DNA of 12,411 nucleotides, taken from Acidobacteriota bacterium. Its GTDB lineage: Bacteria; Acidobacteriota; Terriglobia; Terriglobales; SCQP01. Shown here piece after piece: positions 1 to 4,927 of this stretch; position 1 is the stretch's first letter, and each line of letters begins with the position of its first letter. Where the stretch lies: positions 1-12,411 of the forward strand of contig JAKAOE010000010.1 of NCBI GenBank assembly GCA_021823305.1, written 5' to 3'. The position numbers and the translations under genes were made by a program. Below the pieces are notes generated by a model. That model was not told where the DNA came from and searched no databases. It saw nothing but the letters and a program-made list of their open reading frames with translations.

Positions 1-7
1 GAGGTGG
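1..7 (+). promoter_or_regulatory. Ribosome binding site of the FecR-domain gene
   Basis: GAGGTGG lies three bases before the ATG at 11, so part of it (GAGG) is 6 bp from the start. It is purine-rich and supports initiation at 11. The promoter must lie left of the window. Confidence 0.5.
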
Positions 8-10
8 CAT

Positions 11-2203
11 ATGTCAGGAGCGGTAAAACGTGCGGTCAACCTGGCAGTCATCGCGTTGATTGGCTTGGGATGGTTAGGCGCGGCGGCGCAAAGCTCGAAC
101 ACGCCGCCGGTTTCCGACGCCGTGGTGGCGCGCCTCAGCCTGATCAGCGGCAACGTCTCCACCCAACGCGCCGACACCGCCGAGTGGCAGTCGGGCGCCA
201 TCAACACGCCGCTGGTCAGCGGCGATAAGGTCGCCGCCGGCCCCGGCTCGCGCGCCGAAGTGCAGATTGACTACGCCGATCTGCTCCGCCTCGGCGACAA
301 CGCCCAGGCCAACCTCGTCAGCCTGACCCGCAACCAAATCCAGATTCAACTCGCCTCCGGCCTGGCCGATTACGTGGTGCTGCGCAACCCGCGCGCCACC
401 AGCGAAATCGACACCCCCAACGTCGCCATTCGCCCGCGCGGACAGGGCGTCTTCCGCATCCTGGTCAACTCCGCCAGCGAGACCCAGGTGATCGTGCGCC
501 GCGGCGAGGCCGACATCTCCACCCCGCAGGGCAGCACCACGCTGCGCGCCGGCCAACTGATCACCGTCGAAGGCGTCAACTCGCCCGAATACAAAATCAG
601 CGACGCGCCCGGACGTGATTCCTGGGACCGCTGGAACAGCCGCCTCGACGCCAAGGTCGAGGACGCCGCCAACTTCCAGTACGTCAACCCCTACTACACC
701 GGCGCGCAGGACCTGAGCGCCTACGGCTACTGGACCTACGTGCCCGGCTACGGCGAAGTCTGGGCGCCCTACAACCAGAACGCCGGCTGGACCCCCTACA
801 GCCACGGCCGCTGGGACTGGGAGCCCTACTGGGGCTGGACTTGGCAGGACTATGAGCCCTGGGGTTGGGCGCCGTATCACTACGGCCGCTGGTTCCCCTA
901 TGGCTCGGTGTGGGTGTGGTGGCCCGGTCCGGTGACGCCCTACTACCGGCCGATTTGGGCGCCCGCCTACGTCTCCTTCTTCGGTTGGGGCGGCGGCTTC
1001 GGTGTGGGTGTCGGCTTCGGCTACGGCAGCATCGGCTGGCTGCCCATCGGACCCTGCGACCCGTTCCGTCCGTGGTGGGGCGGCTACGGCTTCCACGCCG
1101 TCAACATCTACAACATCCGCGACTACGGCCGCTACGGCCGCGTGGTCCCGCCGCTGGCGGTCGCCGGCCGCGGCCGCATCGCCTACTCCAATCTGGACGG
1201 GCTGGAGAGCAATGCCCGCCTGCGCCGCGCGGTGGTCCGCATTCCCGCCAACCAGTTCCAGCACGGCGTCATCGGCACGCGGGAACGCGTGACCGTGGCC
1301 AATATCCGCCAGGGCCAGGCGCTCGGCGGCCGCCTGCCCGTGGTGCCCGGCCGCGGCGCGCTCGGCGGCGGACGCCCCTTGGCCCGCTCCGTGGTGGCGC
1401 GGCCGGTCGCGACCCGCTTCTTCGGGCGGGCGCGTGGCGCCGCGACGCCCAGCTTCCAGCAGGAGCAGGCGCGCATCCAGACCCGCGTCCGCACCTTCTC
1501 CCCGGCCGCGGCCGGACGGGTGACGGCGCCGCGCGGCACCATGCGCCCGGCAGCCCCGGCTTCGCGCCCCGGCTTCCAGCGCTTCGGCGGCCCCGCCGCC
1601 AATGCCCGCATCCCGGGCCGCACCTTCGCCGCGCCCAACGCCGGCCGTACTTTCGCCGCGCCGCGTGGCACCCTGCGCCCGGCCCCGGCAACCCGTCCTG
1701 GCTTCCAGCGCTTCAACGGCGGCGGCCAGACCCCGGTCAACGGCCGCACCTTCGCCGCGCCGCGCGGCACTATGCGCCCGGCGGCCCCGGCCACCCGCCC
1801 CGGCTTCCAGCGCTTCCAGCCGCAGCAGCCGCAGCAGTATGGCGGCGCGCGCTCCTACGGCGGTGGACGCCCCTACGCCGGGGGCGGATCGCCTGCCTAC
1901 GGCGGCTATCGCAGCTATGGCGGTGGCGGCGGCCGCCCGCCGCTGCACATCGGCCAGACCATCGTCACCCCGCGCGCCAGCTCCGGCCCGCGCTACAGCG
2001 CCCCGCGCGGCAACGGCGGCTTCCGCAGCTACGGCGGCGGCCGGCCCAGCGGCGGACAGCCGCATTACAGCGCGCCCCCGCGCGGCTCCTTCGGCGGCGG
2101 CCACGTCAGCGCCCCGCACGGTGGCGGCGGCGGCGTTCCCCACGGCGGCGGTGGCCCCCGCGGCGGCGGGGGCCGCGGTGGCCGCGGCGGCCGCGGCCAC
2201 TGA
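11..2203 (+). CDS. Secreted FecR-domain protein with Trp/Tyr-rich (DUF6600-like) middle and Gly/Arg-rich tail
   Basis: This 730-aa protein is probably exported to the periplasm or outer surface. Residues 1-27 form a signal peptide (KR, then a Leu/Ile/Ala core ending in AAAQS). Residues about 38-200 match a FecR-type beta domain (start ARLSLISGNVS, with LVSGDKV and LRAGQLITVEG). Residues about 235-330 are extremely rich in Trp, Tyr and Pro (for example GYWTYVPGYGEVWAPY), as in the DUF6600 region that often follows FecR in acidobacterial proteins. Residues about 505-605 hold three imperfect copies of an APRGTMRPAAP...RPGFQRF unit. The last 120 residues are Gly/Ser/Tyr/Arg-rich and end in repeated RGG. 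No sigma-factor or TonB-receptor gene is adjacent, so a classical Fec signalling role is not supported; a structural or envelope-binding role is an inference. The start is fixed by the signal peptide and the upstream purine-rich site. Several long overlapping frames on both strands are composition shadows of this very GC-rich gene. Confidence 0.85.
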   Translation: MSGAVKRAVNLAVIALIGLGWLGAAAQSSNTPPVSDAVVARLSLISGNVSTQRADTAEWQSGAINTPLVSGDKVAAGPGSRAEVQIDYADLLRLGDNAQANLVSLTRNQIQIQLASGLADYVVLRNPRATSEIDTPNVAIRPRGQGVFRILVNSASETQVIVRRGEADISTPQGSTTLRAGQLITVEGVNSPEYKISDAPGRDSWDRWNSRLDAKVEDAANFQYVNPYYTGAQDLSAYGYWTYVPGYGEVWAPYNQNAGWTPYSHGRWDWEPYWGWTWQDYEPWGWAPYHYGRWFPYGSVWVWWPGPVTPYYRPIWAPAYVSFFGWGGGFGVGVGFGYGSIGWLPIGPCDPFRPWWGGYGFHAVNIYNIRDYGRYGRVVPPLAVAGRGRIAYSNLDGLESNARLRRAVVRIPANQFQHGVIGTRERVTVANIRQGQALGGRLPVVPGRGALGGGRPLARSVVARPVATRFFGRARGAATPSFQQEQARIQTRVRTFSPAAAGRVTAPRGTMRPAAPASRPGFQRFGGPAANARIPGRTFAAPNAGRTFAAPRGTLRPAPATRPGFQRFNGGGQTPVNGRTFAAPRGTMRPAAPATRPGFQRFQPQQPQQYGGARSYGGGRPYAGGGSPAYGGYRSYGGGGGRPPLHIGQTIVTPRASSGPRYSAPRGNGGFRSYGGGRPSGGQPHYSAPPRGSFGGGHVSAPHGGGGGVPHGGGGPRGGGGRGGRGGRGH
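1526..1816 (+). repeat. Three imperfect 57-60-bp coding repeats
   Basis: The units are at 1526-1585, 1658-1714 and 1757-1816. Each encodes A-P-R-G-T-(M/L)-R-P ... R-P-G-F-Q-R-F; the middle copy is one codon shorter. Shorter GRTFAAP-encoding copies lie between them (about 1616-1635, 1643-1662, 1742-1761). The spacing is uneven, which suggests old duplication with drift in a low-complexity, probably disordered region of the FecR-domain protein. Confidence 0.8.
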
Positions 2204-2226
2204 ACGCGGTGCAGAACGGTCGTGCC

Positions 2227-2261
2227 CAGGCGGCGCGGGGGAAACTCCCCCGCGCCGCTTG
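2227..2261 (+). terminator. Strong hairpin terminator after the FecR-domain gene
   Basis: A perfect 12-bp stem pairs 2231-2242 with 2246-2257 around a 3-nt loop. It extends to about 16 bp with one G-U pair (2227-2230 with 2258-2261). It begins 23 bp after the stop at 2203. Only a broken T-rich run follows (CTTGCTCTTGAGTT), so it is strong in stem but weak in U-tract. It separates the gene from the promoter just downstream. Confidence 0.7.
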
Positions 2262-2264
2262 CTC

Positions 2265-2291
2265 TTGAGTTCAGCCAAAATCTCTTATAAT
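2265..2291 (+). promoter_or_regulatory. Sigma-70-type promoter of the OmpH/Skp gene
   Basis: A perfect -10 box, TATAAT, lies at 2286-2291. TTGAGT at 2265-2270 is the best -35 match, with a short 15-bp spacer. Transcription would begin near 2298, giving a leader of about 15 nt that contains the AGAGG ribosome site (2299-2303), 9 bp before the ATG at 2313. The AT-rich patch stands out from the GC-rich surroundings. Confidence 0.6.
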
Positions 2292-2312
2292 CTCGCCCAG
2301 AGGCTGCCACGC

Positions 2313-2906
2313 ATGAACTACCTGCACCGGGCCGCCGCGATCGGCCTGTTTTTCGCCTGCGCGGCGGCAGCACAAGCGAAACCCGCTTCCCCGCCCCCGC
2401 CCCCGCTGAAAGACCCCGGCAAGCTGGCGGTGATCAATTTCCAAGGCGCCATCGCCGCCACCGCGGAAGGCAAGCAACTGCTCGCCGCGGTGCAGCAGCG
2501 CTTCACCCCCCAGCGCACCCAGCTCGCCAAGTACGGCCAGGAGATCACGGCGCAGCAGAAGCAGCTCAGCGACGGCGCCAGCACCCTGAGCGCCGGCGCC
2601 AAGAACGCCCTGACGGAAAAGATCCAGGAAGAACAGCGCGACGCGCAGCAGTTGCAGCAGGACGCCCAATCCGACGTCCAGGCCGCCATCAGCAACGTGG
2701 TCAGCCAAGTCGGCAACAAGATGGCGCCGATCATCCGCCAGTACGCCGCCGGCCACGGCTTCGCCCTCGTGGTCGACACCAGCGTCGGCTGGCCCCGCAA
2801 CCCGGTGCTCTTCGCCCAGCCCAGCACCAACATCACCCAGGCGATCATCGCCCTCTACAACGCCAAGTACCCCCAGCCCACCCCCGCCAAAACCGCCGGC
2901 CACTAA
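2313..2906 (+). CDS. OmpH/Skp-family periplasmic chaperone-like protein
   Basis: This 197-aa protein begins with a signal peptide ending in AAAAQA (about residue 22) and a Pro-rich linker (about 25-34). The OmpH/Skp fold follows: a first beta strand (LAVINFQGAIAATAEGK, about 39-55), a long Gln/Ala-rich helical hairpin (about 58-125) predicted to be coiled coil, and returning strands (GFALVVDTSVG, about 150-160). Skp proteins are periplasmic holdases that escort unfolded outer-membrane proteins to the BAM machinery; that role is inferred from family. The length is slightly above Skp's usual 160-ish residues because of the Pro-rich linker and the tail. The ATG at 2313 is chosen because it starts the signal peptide, lies 9 bp from AGAGG, and is just downstream of a TATAAT promoter; the frame is open much further upstream inside the previous gene, but that part is a shadow. 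No bamA or lpx genes are in view, so it stands alone here. Acidobacterial genomes often carry several such paralogues. Confidence 0.85.
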   Translation: MNYLHRAAAIGLFFACAAAAQAKPASPPPPPLKDPGKLAVINFQGAIAATAEGKQLLAAVQQRFTPQRTQLAKYGQEITAQQKQLSDGASTLSAGAKNALTEKIQEEQRDAQQLQQDAQSDVQAAISNVVSQVGNKMAPIIRQYAAGHGFALVVDTSVGWPRNPVLFAQPSTNITQAIIALYNAKYPQPTPAKTAGH

Positions 2907-2943
2907 ACTGTGGCGCCTTCGCCCGGGGGCTTGTTGCGGGCCC

Positions 2944-2971
2944 TTGCGCCAAATCGCACAGCGCGTAGAAT
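2944..2971 (+). promoter_or_regulatory. Promoter of the unknown two-gene cassette, probably leaderless
   Basis: A -10 box, TAGAAT, lies at 2966-2971. TTGCGC at 2944-2949 is a weak -35 at 16 bp. The expected transcription start, 7 bp past the -10 end, is 2978, which is exactly the G of an in-frame GTG. This predicts a leaderless message. Confidence 0.5.
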
Positions 2972-2977
2972 GTGCAT

Positions 2978-3700
2978 GTGCCTTTAACGACCGAGGAATT
3001 TCGGGCAAAGGCGGTCGAATTGGTGCGCGATCACTACTCGCGCAGCCGCTCGCCTCTCCTCCTGGCAGCGTTGGGCCTTGAACTAAACCGTAAGGACGCG
3101 TGGCCGACGGACAGGCGCGGGCGCAGCCTCAAGCAGCTTATTGCTGACCTCATCTCACCAGAGCTCCAAACGGCGTCCGATCCAGGCTCCCCGGCATACG
3201 TTGCCGTGTTCCGACCAGAGGACCGGGAGGTCGTCGACCGCGCGATTTCCCTCCGCCGCGCGACCCCGTCTGCCGGCCCCGCCCTCGGCGACCTCGCCAG
3301 GCCCGTTCTCCTAGCGTTCTGCGTCCACGCCCAAGCAGGAGCCCCAGTTTATCTGCGCCGACGGGCTCCGTTTCGCTACTGGATCGGCACGCTCCCCCCC
3401 GATATGCAACCGGACTATGTCCCGGTGGAACCCGAGTATAGGCGGCCCGGTCTGAAGGTGGGTTCACCCGGAGCGCTGCCCCCAGCCGACCGCATGGACC
3501 TCGTCGAAAAAATCGCGAACTGGGCGACGGTCCATGGCATAGACCTGCAGGAGCTTGCCAGCTTCAAACCACAGCCGAGCAGCGCGTACTCGGAGAGCGG
3601 GTCCGCCCTTGAACGGCTTCTCGCAGCCCAGCCCGCAGACCTTGGACGCGCCATCGTCATACCGGCGGACATCGCGCTAGCGTTGTCAAGAATGCGGTAA
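2978..3700 (+). CDS. Hypothetical protein, possible N-terminal LOTUS/OST-HTH-like winged helix
   Basis: The protein is 240 aa from GTG 2978 (242 aa from GTG 2972). I do not recognise its full-length family. The first 75 residues (SPLLLAALGLELNRKD...GRSLKQLIADL...LQTASDP...AYVAVFRP) have the pattern of a LOTUS/OST-HTH-like winged helix: a hydrophobic helix, an LG-x(2)-L turn, a K/R-x-L helix and a closing strand pair. That is a recognition by eye with low certainty; such domains bind RNA or act as protein adaptors. A middle segment (about 105-150: PVLLAFCVHAQAGAPVYLRR...FRYWIG...YVPVEPEYRRPG) looks like a second, beta-rich domain. The end (LGRAIVIPADIALALSRMR) reads like a natural C-terminus. 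There is no signal peptide or membrane segment, so it should be cytoplasmic. Codons ending in A or T are common, unlike the flanking genes, which suggests acquisition. The next frame follows after 6 bp. Start 2978 is preferred because it coincides with the predicted transcription start. Confidence 0.65.
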   Translation: MPLTTEEFRAKAVELVRDHYSRSRSPLLLAALGLELNRKDAWPTDRRGRSLKQLIADLISPELQTASDPGSPAYVAVFRPEDREVVDRAISLRRATPSAGPALGDLARPVLLAFCVHAQAGAPVYLRRRAPFRYWIGTLPPDMQPDYVPVEPEYRRPGLKVGSPGALPPADRMDLVEKIANWATVHGIDLQELASFKPQPSSAYSESGSALERLLAAQPADLGRAIVIPADIALALSRMR

Positions 3701-3706
3701 CAGAGA

Positions 3707-4567
3707 TTGGCGGGCAAGGGCATCCGAGATCCGCAGGCACCGACACCTCGCCCCCTTGCGCTCGTCGCCGGGCTACCGAACCCGAACCACATGCAGGCGG
3801 AGGCATGTGCCAAACGCGTCGTCGGCGCGTTGACCAAAGTCATCGCGATAGCGTCAAGAGCTCGTAGCCAGTCTCTCTACCCGACGGACACAGTTCAGCG
3901 GCTGATGGACGCCGCGGCCGGGCATGTCAGCAGTCGGTCGGTCTCGCCGGCAGAATTGGTGCTCTTTTACGTGCGAGCGGTCGACGATGAGTCCCTTCTG
4001 AGGGCGTTCGATTTTTGCGCGATGCCGGCCCCCCTCGATTTGCCCCTCCCGGATCGCCTCTCCCCGAACCTTTACGAACAAGCGATGAAAGCCGCCTACC
4101 AAAAAATCTCATCGCGTCTACACAGCGATGTGAAGAATAGGGTAGCCGGTGGCAGGTCCGCTGAGCCCCTCCTTTTGCCGCCGAGAAATTTTGTCACGAA
4201 TGCGGGGCGCATGGCGGATGAATTCGTCAAAATCAGGAGGGGGCTTCCGGATTGGCACACATGCGGCCTCCAAAGCCCGGCGAGGGTTCCTGGCGCTTCC
4301 AGGTGTTTCACCGACTCACGCGGGCTGCTGTTCAAGGCCGCAGCCCCTGGCGCGATGCATGGCCAAGCGCGGCAGGTGCCGCCTCAGCAGCTGCTCCGGG
4401 GCAGGTTCCGGTTTGGCGCGCCGCTCCGCACGGGATTCCACCACGACGTCTCCCGTTCCGACGCGGGACGGCTGGATAACGTAGAATTCGAATGCTGCGA
4501 GAAGGGCCCGATCCGGGCAAGCGGCACGCACGCTAACATTTACCCAAACGACTACGTGCGCTGGTGA
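3707..4567 (+). CDS. Hypothetical protein, second gene of the cassette
   Basis: This frame encodes up to 286 aa and I do not recognise its family. It opens with TTG at 3707, 6 bp after the preceding TAA and in the same frame; the first in-frame ATG is at 3791 (258 aa). Neither has a convincing ribosome site, so the start is unsure. The N-terminal half (about residues 30-190) reads as a well-folded helical protein (for example AKRVVGALTKVIAIASRA, PAELVLFYVRAVDDESLLRAFDF). The end (RFRFGAPLRTGFHHDVS...NVEFECCEKG...HANIYPNDYVRW) has a conserved-looking look, with His pair HH and a Cys pair CC. The stretch at about 4255-4400 is less convincing and another frame there also reads plausibly, so a frameshift pair or local decay is possible. 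There is no signal peptide. Codon use is mixed, like the gene before it. It is probably translated in an operon with 2978-3700, or is the severed second half of one longer gene. Confidence 0.5.
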   Translation: MAGKGIRDPQAPTPRPLALVAGLPNPNHMQAEACAKRVVGALTKVIAIASRARSQSLYPTDTVQRLMDAAAGHVSSRSVSPAELVLFYVRAVDDESLLRAFDFCAMPAPLDLPLPDRLSPNLYEQAMKAAYQKISSRLHSDVKNRVAGGRSAEPLLLPPRNFVTNAGRMADEFVKIRRGLPDWHTCGLQSPARVPGASRCFTDSRGLLFKAAAPGAMHGQARQVPPQQLLRGRFRFGAPLRTGFHHDVSRSDAGRLDNVEFECCEKGPIRASGTHANIYPNDYVRW

Positions 4568-4740
4568 GACAAAGACAGAGATGCCGCGGCATTATCCGTA
4601 GTAGCGCCGCGGCGAATATCGGCGAACGATTGCGGAGCATAAGCCTCTGTCCCAGCCGATCAGCTGACAATTTCTTGCAGCCACGGCAATCTGGGCGGTG
4701 AAGCTGCCCGGATCACGGGGGCGAGATCGCCCTTCGGGTC

Positions 4741-4765
4741 TCAGGGCCGAAGCCCTGGCGCTTTT
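4741..4765 (+). terminator. Possible intrinsic terminator after the unknown cassette
   Basis: A 6-bp stem (CAGGGC/GCCCTG, extendable by one wobble pair) closes a CGAA tetraloop at 4741-4758. GCG and then CTTTTC follow. The stem is short and the T-run has only four bases, so efficiency is uncertain. It lies 173 bp past the stop at 4567 and just before a promoter candidate. Confidence 0.35.
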
Positions 4766-4789
4766 CACTGGCCTTCGCGCATCTAGAAT
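4762..4789 (+). promoter_or_regulatory. Upstream promoter candidate for lhr
   Basis: TTTTCA (4762-4767) and TAGAAT (4784-4789) are spaced 16 bp. Transcription would start near 4796, inside the palindrome CGGTGCACCG (4791-4800), which could be an operator. The resulting leader to lhr would be about 130 nt and contains a short frame (GTG 4793 to TAG 4916-4918) in frame with lhr. Confidence 0.35.
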
Positions 4790-4912
4790 TCGGTGCACCG
4801 GGCCAGCGTCCACGCGGATACCACTAAGCTCGCTATCGCTCAAGGCAATTGTGGCACCGACATTACCTGCCAGTCAAGCTGCCCCGCCCACCGCGGCTTC
4901 GCTTTTTCTTTG

Positions 4913-4921
4913 TGCTAGCAT
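4913..4921 (+). promoter_or_regulatory. Extended -10 promoter of lhr, leaderless start
   Basis: TGC-TAGCAT (extended -10: TG at 4913-4914, TAGCAT at 4916-4921) has its last base exactly 7 bp before the A of the lhr ATG at 4928. There is no recognisable -35, as is allowed for extended -10 promoters. There is no Shine-Dalgarno match apart from GGGG at 4923-4926, which is too close, so leaderless translation is likely. Confidence 0.5.
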
Positions 4922-4927
4922 CGGGGC

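Larger units (their letters stand above)
4568..4927. other. 360-bp intergenic stretch: hairpins and promoter candidates, no gene seen
   Basis: No convincing gene was found. From left to right it holds: two copies of the self-complementary GCCGCGGC (4583-4590 and 4606-4613), able to pair into an 8-bp stem after the upstream gene; a 7-bp stem at 4690-4712; a GGGCGA/TCGCCC hairpin at 4719-4732; an AGGGC-CGAA-GCCCT hairpin at 4741-4758 followed by TTTT at 4762; a promoter candidate (TTTTCA 4762-4767, TAGAAT 4784-4789); a perfect palindrome CGGTGCACCG at 4791-4800; and the lhr promoter. A minus-strand frame at 4592-4843 and a 41-codon plus-strand frame at 4793-4918 have no supporting signals. Confidence 0.6.

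Noticed and set aside
865..2268. 467-codon plus-strand frame inside the FecR-domain gene
   Set aside because: Arg/Pro/Leu-rich composition without any domain; an out-of-frame shadow of a repeat-rich gene.
74..2278. 734-codon frame on the minus strand opposite the FecR-domain gene
   Set aside because: It is Ala/Gly/Arg/Val-rich text without any recognisable domain, and arises because the opposite gene has GC-rich third positions. No promoter or ribosome site was seen.
2912..2950. Possible terminator after the Skp-like gene
   Set aside because: GGCGC/GCGCC (2912-2916, 2946-2950) and GCCCG/CGGGC (2921-2925, 2937-2941) pair, but the stem is interrupted by mismatches and no T-run follows.
4492..4536. 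14-codon frame after TAGAATTCG
   Set aside because: It lies inside a well-supported larger frame and is too short, with no supporting signal.
4592..4843. 83-codon minus-strand frame in the intergenic region
   Set aside because: No recognisable family, no ribosome site, and it runs through the hairpin cluster.
4793..4918. 41-codon frame (GTG to TAG) ending just before lhr
   Set aside because: It begins near a promoter candidate and is in frame with lhr, but has no ribosome site, an unremarkable sequence, and its stop is part of the lhr -10 box. A leader peptide cannot be excluded.
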